Made by a program: the position numbers and the translations under genes. From the NCBI GenBank assembly GCA_948567375.1, contig OX419760.1, positions 12,648,001 through 12,712,000 of the forward strand: a stretch of 64,000 nucleotides of DNA. Direction: 5' to 3'. This document shows, piece by piece, positions 44,995-55,511 of this stretch. Origin of the DNA: Lunularia cruciata (Eukaryota > Streptophyta > Marchantiopsida > Lunulariales > Lunulariaceae). Within the stretch, counting starts at the first letter, position 1; each line of letters begins with the position of its first letter. The notes under the pieces are model-generated. The model was not told where the DNA came from. It ran no database searches and worked only from the letters and a program-made list of their open reading frames with translations.

Positions 44995-47900
44995 ATGTAC
45001 CTTGTGGCCTTACTGGCTCAATAAGGAAGCAGAGAAGCGAGGGAAGGAAGAAGAATAAGGTGCAAAGATCCCGGAAGGTAACCTCACAATTGATTGTCGT
45101 GAATGGAATCCTAGAAGGTAATCAAGTGAGAGTATTAATTGATCTGGGAGCAACAGAGAATTTCTTGTCTTGCTCTATTGCAATAAGATTGGGAATGGAT
45201 CTAGAGAGAGATGGAAGTGAAGAAGTAGAGTTACCAAATGGGCAAACAAAGAGGATTGAAGCATTACCTAGACGGGTAACACTCTTTATAGGAGAATATC
45301 AAGAAGCAATTGAGTGGCAAGTGATACAGTTAGCTCGTTATGATGCAATTTTATGCATGCCATGGAAAGAGCAGTACAACCCTATGGTGGATTGGAGGAA
45401 GAAAGTAGTGAGAACCCACCAATGGTCAATCATTGGGGTTAAAGAAAAATCACACAGGCAGAAACTGCCTCTATATGTTGTAAGGACGGCAACTATCTGT
45501 AAGACCGATAGATGTTTTATGGGTCTAATAAGAGAAGTCCAAAGTGCACAACTCAATGGAAAAATTCTTGAGAAATTGAAGGATGTGGTGGATGAGTTTC
45601 AAGATGTCTTTCCCGATGATCTACCCTCAAGATTACCACCAAAAAGGCGAGTAGATCACAAAATATAGACACTCCCGGGGAAGACACCGCCTTGTAAGGC
45701 CCCATATTGCCTATCACCTCATGAGTTGGAGGAGTGTAAGACTCAAATTGAGGAGATGCTGCAGAAAGGGTTCATCCAACCTAGCGTATCACCATATGGG
45801 GCCCTTGTCTTGTTTGTGAAGAAGAAAGATGGTACAATGTGCATGTGCATTGACTTTTGGGGTCTCAATCAACAAATAGTGAAGAACAAATACCCCTTAC
45901 CTCGCATGGATGACCTATTTGATCAACTCCATGGAGCAAGATACTTCACCAAACTGGACTTGTGGAGCGGGTACAATCAAATCCAAATTGCAGAGGAGGA
46001 TGTGTACAAAACTGCCTTTTGAACTAGGTATGGCCACTTTGAGTATCTTGTGATGCCTTTTGGCCTCACCAATACACCTGCCACTTTCATGAGTCTAATG
46101 AATGACATATTTCGTCCATACTTGGATAAGTTTGTTATTGTCTTCTTGGATGATATCTTAGTATATAGTAGCACGATGATAGAACACAAACAACATCTAC
46201 AAGAGGTCTTCCGGATTCTAAGACAGAATCTGGTGTATGCCAAAATCTCAAAGTGTGAGTTTGGCAAGTCTGAAGTAGACTACTTAGGGCATAGAGTAAG
46301 TGCAGAAGGCATTCAAGTATTGATAGATAAAATAGAGGTCATTCAAAAATGGAGTGCCCTAGAAGATCAGACTCAACTTAAGAGCTTCTTGGGGTTGACG
46401 GGATCTATCGTAGATTTGTCAAGGACTTCTCCAAGGTTGCACACCCTTTAACGGCACTACTTGGCAAGGAGAAGAAGTGGACATGGGGAACTGCACAAGA
46501 ATTGGCCTTTCAAGAATTGAAGGCCGCCTTGCTACATGCACCAATCTTGAAGTGGTATGACCCAAAACGTCCAATCAAGCTGGCTATAGATGCATCAAGC
46601 GTAGCAATAGGAGCAGTCCTACAACAAGAGTGGCATGATGAATGGCATCCAATTGCATATTTCTCTCAAAATTTGTTACCAGAAGAGCGCAACTACCACA
46701 TGATAGAACGAGAAGAGCTGGCCATCGTTCTAGTAACCAAGCATTGGAAGCACTACTTGGGCGAGAAGGCATTTGTAGTCGAGACAGACCACAAACCTCT
46801 AGTCTATCTCGAGACACAGAAGGATCTATCTTGTCATCAAATTTGGTGGGTAGAGTGGCGACAACGCTTCAACATGACAATCACCTACATGGAAAGTAAG
46901 AAGCAACTTGCAGATGCATTCATTTGCATGCCAATGGCCAACAACTTGGTGGCAGAGGTTAAAAATTAACCCTGAATTTTGGCAAGAGATTCTGGCTGCT
47001 ACAAAAACTGATCCACAGATTGTAGAAGCACAATCATCCAAGGGTGTCACCACCACCCAAGGACTCACCTTTCGGGATGGCAGATTATGGATCCCAAATG
47101 TCCCAGAACTACGCACCACTATTCTAGCGGAATGTCATGATTTGGCCATGGCAGCTCATGTCGGAGTGGACAAGACCTTGGAGGCAATCAAGCGCCATTA
47201 CTATTGGCCCAAGATGAGCAACAACGTGATGGACTATGTGCGTAGCTACCTACTTTGTCAACAGAACAAAGCTTCTAATCAAGCTCTTGCAGTGCTCCTT
47301 CAACCTCTCCCCACTCCTACCCAATGTTGGGAACAAGTGAGTATGGATCTCGTTTGTGAATTACCAAAGACCACCTCAGGGTTTGACTCCATTGTGGTCT
47401 TTGGGGACCGGCTCAGCAAAATGATTCATGTACGCCCTACCACCAAGGAGGTGACCGCTCCACAACTAGCTCAATTATACTTAGATGCAATCTTTGCTTA
47501 CCATGGCTTGTCTAGAATACTCATCACCGATAGAGGCACCCAATTCACCCGTTTGTTTTGGCAAACACTCTTTGGTTTCTTCAAAACCAAGTTGGCCATG
47601 TCCACAGCTTACCACCCACAAATAGATGGCCAAACAGAGCGGGCTAATCGCACGATTGAAGACATGTTACGCGGCTTCACCTTAGAAGAGCAAAAGAGGT
47701 GGGACACCCTACTCCCATTGGTGGAATTTGCTTACAACAATTCAATGAATGCATCCACCCAAGTCACTCCGTTCTTCCTCATGTATGGTGAGCAACCCTT
47801 CACACCTTCTAGCTTGATGAAGATCCATCCAGTGGCTACCAAGGTCGATGCAATCAACACATTTGTTTCTAGAATCCAACAAGGTGTGGAGAGCATCAAG

Positions 47901-48419
47901 CACAGATTACAGATTGCGCAAAATTGACAGAAGCAATATGCTGATGCACACCATAGGCACATGGAGTTCAATGTTGGGGATCAAGTGTGGCTATCGACAA
48001 TCAACCTCACATTAGTTGGACCTCATAAGCTCAGACCTTGTTTTATTAGGCCTTTCTCGATTTTTCGTCACATCGGCACTGTGGCCTATCACCTTGAGCT
48101 ACCACTACACATGAAGATCCATCCAGTGTTCCATGTCTCCCTACTACGCAGATATGCTCCCCGATCAGGCCAAGGTCACTCCATACAAGACATTTGACCT
48201 TGTCCGACACTCATTGATGGCATAGAGGAATATGAAGTGGAGCGGATTCTCCAAAAATGCATGCGTGGTACTCGCCATACGTGGATGGACTATCTAGTAC
48301 AATGGAAAGGTTACCCCCTCTATGAAGCCACCTGGGAGCCCGCTGCCAATTTGGCACATGTACTTGTGTTGGTGCAAGCATTTGAGCAACAATTGCACAA
48401 CAAGGACGTTGCGTCTTAA
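44949..48419 (+). pseudogene. pol: Element C pol: protease, RT, RNase H, integrase, chromodomain
   Basis: Domains in order: protease LIDLGATENFL (near 45137), [16 protein letters not shown] (near 45949) and [10 protein letters not shown] (near 46143), RNase H AIDASSVAIGAVLQQEW (near 46586), integrase core MDLVCELPKT, ITDRGTQF and GQTERANRTIED (D-D-E all kept), and a chromodomain (EEYEVERILQK...YLVQWKGYP...WEP, 48228-48342). Stops are TAG 45666, TGA 46020, TGA 47925 and TGA 48195. The frame changes near 46400 (one-base loss) and near 46950. Sequence from 45060 to 46400 is in the same frame as from 46950 to the end. It is inactive. Confidence 0.9.
44973..45017 (+). promoter_or_regulatory. Conserved gag-pol junction stem, element C
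   Basis: At the position equivalent to the A slip site C has AGAAAAC (44973-44979), a decayed heptamer. After 7 nt comes GCCAGTAA (44987-44994), pairing perfectly with TTACTGGC (45010-45017) around a 15-nt loop. The gag stop lies inside the 5' arm in both elements. Compared with A, two stem positions differ but remain paired (C-G to G-C, G-C to A-U). Confidence 0.65.
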
Positions 48420-48432
48420 AAGGAGGGAGGTT

Positions 48433-49178
48433 TGTAATACCAAGAGCTAGCCATATGATCTAGATGTGAAATTCAGTTTGGTTACAGCTAGAATGATGTT
48501 ATACATGATGGTCAAAATAGATCAGATAGAAGTATCACCAAAAGAGTACTTCTACTAATAGGGCAGAAACCGAAATAGACTTAAGAACCTTAGAACCAAT
48601 AGCTAGACATATGATTTAAAGGTGAGAATTGGTTTGGTAACATCTGGAAGGATGTTACACATGATGGACTAAACAGATCAGAAATAGGTATCACCAAAAG
48701 GGGGCTTCTACTAATAGAGCAGGAACCAACATATGCTTGAAATCTTTGAAGGCAATTTTGGAGGTCTAAACGGATGAATTAGACCTCAAAAATGTGCAAA
48801 TTCCCCCCCCCCCCACAAAATAAAGGAAAGGTTGGCCTTCCCTCCCCCTACTTTGTCTCGTCAAGAGCTTTCCAACGGTACCTTACTCATGTGATTCTGA
48901 GATTCCTACAAGAAGATTCCCTTAAAGATTCCCTCCGGTCAAAGCTTGTTTGACCAACCAGATAGGACCTAGACCAGACATGTCACCCATACAAGTAAGT
49001 AATCCAAGGGTGGAGCTTGCTGACATGTCACCTATCTATGTCCCTAATCCTATGGTGGAGCTTCATTGGAGAAGATCCTCTTTGTCTATATAATAAAGAG
49101 AAGGTGCTCCCTTGGGGCATCGAATGTTTGAGTGTGCAATCTGTGTTTTCTCTCTTCTCTTGTCCTCAGAGCATTATA
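48433..49178 (+). repeat. Right LTR of element C
   Basis: Matches 42559-43302 with a few dozen substitutions and a poly-C tract near 48806-48820. It ends GCATTATA where the left copy has GCATTACA, a C-to-T change of the terminal CA. Confidence 0.93.
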
Positions 49179-50104
49179 GAAAGCCTTTGATAAGATGCTT
49201 CTAATGAAATAAGGCATACCTCATTTGCATGTGTATTCACAATGAAATCAATCTTGATATAAATTGCCTTTCTGTGCACTTCCATAAATAGAATCCCTTA
49301 GTTGAAGATCTACCTTGTACTTATACTTCTACACCCCCATAGTAAATTTGTCTCATATTGACTCTTCAATATTCTGATAGAGTATCTCCATAATTAACCA
49401 AACTCCATACTTAACAATGGGCTTCATACTCTCCATCTTATTGCAAGCCATTTTAATTGATGATTACAAGAGAGATGTATCTTTTTAGCACTCTTCACAT
49501 AGTGGAATCTACTCTTACTAGCCATGGAGATGCATCAAAACATTGTGAGACCTCTTCTAAGATTCATAGGTTCTTGAGAAGAGATTGGTCAGCACTTTAG
49601 GACAAGTACACCATATGGGCCCAAGCATCAACTATAAAGATTGCAAAGTCTCTACATAGTCCCATTCTCCTCCCCTAGAGCATCATCACCTTTGTTACTC
49701 CTTGATGTTAAGCCAAGCAAGGGAGTATAGACATGCAACCTGAGTAATAGCTCCTTCTTGGCCAACACACTTGTCCTCATATATGCTATTTGCATAACAA
49801 ATGCTCCATTCATTTGCCAAGGAAGAACTCTCCTCTTTCCTCCATGATTATTAGCTAGGTAAGGAGCTTTAGTTACAAAGTCAAACTTTGCCCATACTTT
49901 ACTACACTCCATTCTTCTTAATGGGTGAGCCTTTGAAACTAGTCTTTAATCACTTATATGATTACCTTTTTCCAAACACCATAAGTTTTAGTTTTTCTTC
50001 TCTTTCCTTTTTTCCAATATATTTGTTTGAATCTAGTGCCCCTTGGAGCAACTCTTCTATTTACTGCATCTTTTATCCTTGCTTTATCATAGGATAAATT
50101 TGGT
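49179..50104. other. No feature recognised
   Basis: AT-rich sequence before the second RT fragment. It may be the upstream, unrecognisable part of that element. A minus-strand ORF (49652-49912) has no family signature. Confidence 0.4.
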
Positions 50105-51600
50105 GTTTGCACCATTACTATTGAGGATGTATTTCGTTGCTTAGTCTCTTGCTCTATTTACATATAGCTATGATAATCTTCTTCTTCTTTTGTCTCTACA
50201 TCAATTTGCTATAGCCACTCTAGGTGGTTGTGAGATAGTTATTACTAGCATTAGAGCATCCTTGGATCTTTATGTTGATTGGATAGTTTTCCAGGTAGAT
50301 ATCTCTAATGCCTTCAAAACCATTTCTTGTCTAAATTCTTTTTGTGCTCTTTGTTCAACAAGGGATCAAATCCACTCCTTGATTCCATTTGTATTCACAT
50401 TGTATGGCATAGAGACCACTTTCTTGTATTGCCACCATACTACCATAATAGACTTCATATAGCTTGCTTTGACTGAAGATACACACTAAGAGGATCCCTT
50501 TGGGGGATGTTTGTTTCCCATAACTCACTACAAAAATTTACAAAAGGTCATAGTTGCTTTTCAATCATGTCCTTTTTCCATCCTTCTATGATGATACCCC
50601 ACATCTTGAACCATCTAAAGGGTGTGATTCATGTCATGGCTTCTTCACACACAACTTAAAGACCTTGGATTCATGAGTCCACCCTTGTAATTGCAAGGTT
50701 TAGAGCCCTTCGGCACTATTAATGCCCTAAAATTTTCCACCAAGGTTCTAATTTCTAATAGGAGGCATGAAGCTGTTAGGATCTCTACTAAGCAAGGAGC
50801 CTTACTATAGAAACTTCATCTTGGAAACCTTGATGCAAGCCATGTTCACTTACTCACAAGTGTGAGGAATGCACAAGTAGCATATTCTATCCTAGCACAC
50901 AAGGTATCTCCTCTAAGTCTCCTATCTAGCTTGCACATACTATCCTATATAGGCACTTTGGTTACACTTTTGAACTTTGAACAACATCATATCTTATACC
51001 TTCTCCACTGTATTAAGGCCATGTATGCTTCTTATATATCAAAGAAGTGGCATAGACTATAAATAGCTCTACCCATAGCCACAAGAAGATGTGGTCACAT
51101 ATGACAAGAAGCCATTGCACCAAAAATATTTTTATATGCATGGGCCCTAGTGGCCTCCTACTTACACCATGGCCATCTCTTTTTATTGGTACCTATCATG
51201 ACAATAGATTCAAGTACCCATGACTTTGAGATATATTTATATTAAGCTCATGACCTTCTACTAGGTCTTGCATGCACAACACTCCTAACATTTGCAAACT
51301 CTATTTCACTAGACTTTAGGAAGAACCAAGCAAACCTCAATGAGCTTATGCACACCCAAACCTTCACCAACATCCTCACTAATGTGTTGTTATCATATAG
51401 AACTATGATTCTCTCATGTGGAGGGAAAGGCTCTAGAGCTTTGCTCCATGCCTCTAGAGGATTTCTATTTCAAGTCTAAGGAGTTCTCTATTTCACTCTA
51501 CTTATGTTGAGGTCTCTCTCGTCTTGCCCTACTAGGATTTCCAAACCGGTGTGCATGTGGTTCCACATATGACATACAAGACATACATCTCTATGGTGTA
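50105..51600 (+). pseudogene. Non-LTR-like reverse transcriptase fragment 2
   Basis: Plus-strand RT remnant. TITIEDVFRCLVSCS (near 50113) corresponds to the IAIEEIFLCLVSHT block of fragment 1. Next come QFAIATLGGCEIVITSIRAS and DWIVFQVDISNAFKTIS, the FQVDxxNAF catalytic region (50205-50325), a DPFGGCLFPITHY block after the usual GTRQGDPL position (near 50488), and QVAYSIL near 50870. In-frame TAG, TAA and TGA codons are frequent and the YADD box is not clean. The motif order fits a non-LTR retrotransposon RT. Confidence 0.55.
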
Positions 51601-51707
51601 TTGTATGAGGAGAGTCCACTAAAGTTCATGGTACCATCTTGGTACCATGAATGGCTTAGTTTTCATAATCTACTTGGTCTTAGGTACAAGTCAAGTGATG
51701 GTTGGAT

Positions 51708-52401
51708 TGTAACACCCATTTGTGCATGTATGTGTTATTGTGATATTTAGTTTGATATTATAAGTACTTGAGAGATATATGTATAGAGATAAAAGATAGT
51801 TCTACCTTAGTTATGATTAGCTAAAGTTAGTCATAGCTAAGATAGAGGAGACCTTACTTTAGAAGAGGTGGAAAAGATGAGCACCACTATTTTGGATTCT
51901 AGTGTATTGACTTGGTATTATTCTTAGGTTTTTGGCTTTGAGTAAAGAGTTGAGAACTTTTGGACCCACAAGCCTTTTGTTTTGGATTCTTCTATAATCC
52001 AAGGATAGCCCATGTGAAGGAATCCTTGACTTAGTGGTTGGGTCAATATAAGACCACATGGTTAGGAGAATATTCCCATGAGTATAGATATTCCTTTAGA
52101 CTTTAGACTTTACTTGACTTTATTTGACTTTTAGCCTAGTAACTTGAGTTACTCTTATAATTATTAACTTTGGTGTGTAACTATTACACAAATATATAAA
52201 CTAGGGGTGATGAGGTACTCATCACCCTTTCATTTGCAACTATCTCTCTCTCATCAAGTTCTCTAGTGAGCAATGGTTTGAGTCTTGGAGTGTTAGCCTT
52301 GGAGGAGTATGATGGAGTTGGGTTCCTTGCTATCTTAGTCCATGGTGTGCTACCATAATAGCCATCAGAGGTTCAACCTAAGGTGAGAGACAAGCCGGTT
52401 C
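51708..52401 (+). mobile_element. LTR-like repeat, family E, copy 2
   Basis: Begins TGTAACACCCATTTGTGC and matches 1153-1842 throughout in the same orientation. It contains a TATA-like AAATATATAAAC (near 52190) and ends near 52355 (GCTACCA). It is followed by AGCCATCAGAGGTTC, a decayed primer-binding-site-like sequence shared with copy 1. Sequence beyond about 52401 differs between the copies. Confidence 0.62.
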
Positions 52402-53292
52402 ATAAGATTCACTATGACCACCTCTATGCCAAGTGGTAGATATTATCAAATCCATAGGTGGTAGGTATACTTTATGTGATGTGGTGGTTGCAAACTCCCT
52501 ACGAGCAAATACACTAGCACAAGTAGGTATTTAGTCAAGGGAAATATAGCCTAGAGAAAGGAGGATCATTATGCATCATAATGCACCATTGATACCTTTG
52601 TTCCTTTGCCCATGGAGATTTTTATGCACTTTCATCACCATTTTCACAAACTACTTTGAGAAGCAACTCAAGGTTCCTTGTAGAGGAGATAGACTTGGTT
52701 TTTCTTCCAAGCTATGCTCATCTCCTACTTTAGACAAAGAGTCTCAATCACACAACAAAGCTCTTAGGCCTAAAGCCATCATAGAGTAGCAATTGGAGCA
52801 ATTGCAATTGGATGGTACATCAAGGGGTTTCAATTTGAGAAATTACATAAGGCATACAATTGTGGGACATGCCTTGTAAATTATTTATGGGACTCCATAA
52901 AGGAATGAATGTCCATTTATGAATAGGCCATATATTTTCTTTACAGGCTATAGCTAACTTTTAAGGGTCATCTAGGAAAGGGAAGTTTGGGTTGAACATG
53001 GGGTATATAGGTTGTCAAAGTGGTTAATGCACAATTATTTAATTAAGTGTGATTCATTTAGATTTGTAAATGTGCCATGTGTAACCAAGTCACAAATAGG
53101 GTTTAAAGACCAAAATCTTGATTCAAATTTGGATTTCTAAGATTGAACAAGGGACCCAACTATCAACCAGAATTAAAGCATACAACAAAACTTGTAATCA
53201 AAAGAGAAATTCCAACTTAAGTGATTTAGTGCAATTTGTGAATGATTTATGGCACCAAGTGGAATACTCTATAAGATCAACTTGCTCAATCA
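52402..53292. other. No feature recognised
   Basis: Spacer between the E LTR and the third SANT-like copy. ORFs 52571-52789 and 53118-53336 have no signature, though the latter could be 5' sequence of the SANT-like gene. Confidence 0.4.
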
Positions 53293-54661
53293 TTGCCATG
53301 GAGAAATATATGGTACTTTTATATGGAAGAATTTGAAATCTACAATCTTTTAGAATTTCACTTTGAAATAAAAATTGTAGTTGAAGGGATTATAGAGCAC
53401 ACACCAATTAGGATGACCAAGTTTGACCCTACTCCAAATTCACCACTTGAGTACATAGCAAGGATTGGAATCTTTCCTTCTTGTCTTAAGCATTATAGTG
53501 CTAATTCCACTCCCATATATAAGAGAGGGTTTCCAAGAACTCTTGAAAATGTTTTTTATGGGCCCACTACACTTGCTACTCCTATAAGTAAAATTAAGGT
53601 GCAATTTAGTCCACCTAGTATAAGCACATTGAGTAGAAGAAAAGATGAGGAAGATATATTCAAAATGGTTGCACATCATTACAATCAAATTCTTGATTAT
53701 CTAGAGGATCTAGAACATTTTAAACAAATCCATGGTGGTAAGAGTAGAAAACACATTTAGAAGAACACCACTTTCAGTTACATAGCCACCTTGTTCTTGA
53801 GATTTAATAATGAATTTCCAATATCCATGAACATATAAAAGTTGAAAAAGAAATGGGGCTTGTTTCTTGAAGTATTACAAAGGAGCTAGGTAGTGGAAAG
53901 ATAAGTCCACTAGTAGATAGTAGAAGTACTCACTATTAAGGAGATAAAATGAGGATGAACTACTATGGAAGACAAGCTAAACCATTTGTGTCCTCATTTC
54001 TTTTGGATGGACCCTTTGTTTGGAGTAAGACCAAATATCTCTCTCCTTGCAAGTATAAGTTTGGGAATTCTAAGTGAGTTAAAGCTTACCAAATTGTTCA
54101 ATTGAGAGGAAAAAATATATTTAGTGCCACCCAATAACAAAGAGCATGAAATGAACCAAGGGACATCCAAGGAGGAGGATGACTTGTCATCATATAAGAC
54201 TACTTTGTTGAGCATTATCCTCTACAAGAATCAATCTCAATGACCATCCAAAGCACATAAGAGAGGCCTTTCAAATCTAATCCGTAGGGATTTGCAACAA
54301 GTGAAGCATTTGGACTTCATGCAGAAACAATGACTAGATTCTAATCACTCAAACAAATAGAAGAGGATACGAGGAGATGCCCATAGTAAAAGAAGAGATG
54401 ACAAAGGCATTTGAGGAAATGCTTACAAAAGTGAGAGACACAAGAGGTAAAGAAGGAGGAGATTCAGTGGTTAGAGAAGGTGAGTGAGGTGGTGAACCAT
54501 CATGCAAGAGGATGAAATCTTATAAGGTAAATGTAAGGAGTAGTCCTATGTTGAATGCTTTTGCACAAGGCATGGCAAGTCACACAAAATTGAAGTTTGA
54601 AGCAATGAAGGCTAAAGAGAAGTATAATTTGACTAAAATCAAAGCCACAAAGGGAAACATA
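53293..54661 (+). pseudogene. SANT/trihelix-like TE-associated protein, copy c
   Basis: Homologous to the copies at 1832-3318 and 26328-27630. It contains HHYNQILDYLEDLEHFKQIHG (53671-53733), a TAG directly after SRKHI (53758-53760), then in the same frame TTFSYIATLFLRF. Later blocks are DKLNHLCPHFFWMDPLFGV (near 53971) and a C-terminal KVNVRSSPMLNAFAQG...MKAKEKYNLTKIKA (near 54526-54650). The TAG sits at the same codon as in copy a. The coiled-coil tail is cut at 54662 by a C LTR fragment. Confidence 0.6.
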
Positions 54662-54662
54662 A

Positions 54663-54719
54663 AGCTTCATACTCAATAATCCAATGGTTTAAAGGAGCAC
54701 TTATCTTCATTATATAGAT
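54663..54719 (-). repeat. Family-C LTR fragment
   Basis: 57 bp matching the reverse complement of the C LTR (AAAGGAGCAC...TTCATTATATAG). It lies between SANT-like copy c and the terminus of element D, which apparently inserted into it. Confidence 0.6.
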
Positions 54720-54720
54720 G

Positions 54721-55468
54721 TGACAACCCGGCAAATATCACTTTTGCGGTAATTGGGTAAGTAAAGTTTGTTCCCGTAGAGATAAGAGTCAAAAATGTCC
54801 AAATACAAAGCAAAGTAACAATTTCAGTTCTTCTTGGTTTTGTCTTTAATCTCTTAGGTAGAAACCACACATAGAAGAGAGTAACAAGCACTAATTTTCA
54901 GTCTTGTCATGAATTAACACTTCTTAATCACAACTCCATCAAATCTTTCCAAACAATCTTGATTGTGATGATTCAGGCTTTCCCAAAAATAGCACTTCAC
55001 TGCAAAATGACTTTGCCTCAGAATTGTGTTCCACCCCTCCACTAAAGGCACAACTTCCTTGATTGAAATTGCTTCACATCAACTTCATGATGCACTCACA
55101 AATGCAGAATACTACCAACACTACAATTCCTCTCAGATCTGTCAAGGCATTGCTCCAATTGCACTTCACTTAGGATCAAACACACAGAATGAAGATCAAG
55201 GCTGCAAAATCCAACATCCAACAAGCACATTGACTTGCACTTCAAATTTCTCCACACACTCACAAACACAAGCACAAAGTTGATACTCAGAATCAAGCTC
55301 AAGTGACGAGCACTACTTCACAACACTTTGCTTCATCAATCTTAGAAATTATGAGCACTAAACAATATATGACTACAAATGCCACTCTTAAATAGTGAAG
55401 CAAATGATAGTTACTAACAACTATACCATTTTGTAACAACTCTACTAACCTACAGATCCAAAATGACA
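54721..55468 (-). repeat. Presumed 3' LTR of element D
   Basis: On the minus strand it begins TGTCATTTTGG (55468) and ends GGGTTGTCA (54721), i.e. TG...CA. A TATA-like TATTTAAG lies near 55390. The 5' LTR lies outside the window, so the limits are not confirmed by comparison. Confidence 0.45.
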
Positions 55469-55511
55469 ATGTGCCTCTTCATATCTGCCTCTTCAAATCT
55501 CAAATTTGTTA

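Larger units (their letters stand above)
42559..49178 (+). mobile_element. Ty3/gypsy chromovirus C, complete but mutated
   Basis: A 6,620-bp element with LTRs 42559-43302 and 48433-49178, an initiator-Met primer-binding site 43304-43315, two leader ORFs, gag, pol with chromodomain and a purine tract AAAAGGAGGGAGG (48419-48431). Flanks TAAAG and GAAAG form a near-perfect 5-bp target duplication. The LTRs differ by very roughly 6% by eye, so it is much older than element A. The coding region has about eight premature stops and two frame changes. Its LTR family is the most frequent in the window: two more solo LTRs, one truncated element and one fragment. Confidence 0.93.

Noticed and set aside
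1153..52401. The two E LTRs as the two ends of one 51-kb element
   Set aside because: They share orientation, but the sequence after each differs, the divergence is high, and unrelated elements fill the interval. Two separate insertions are more likely.
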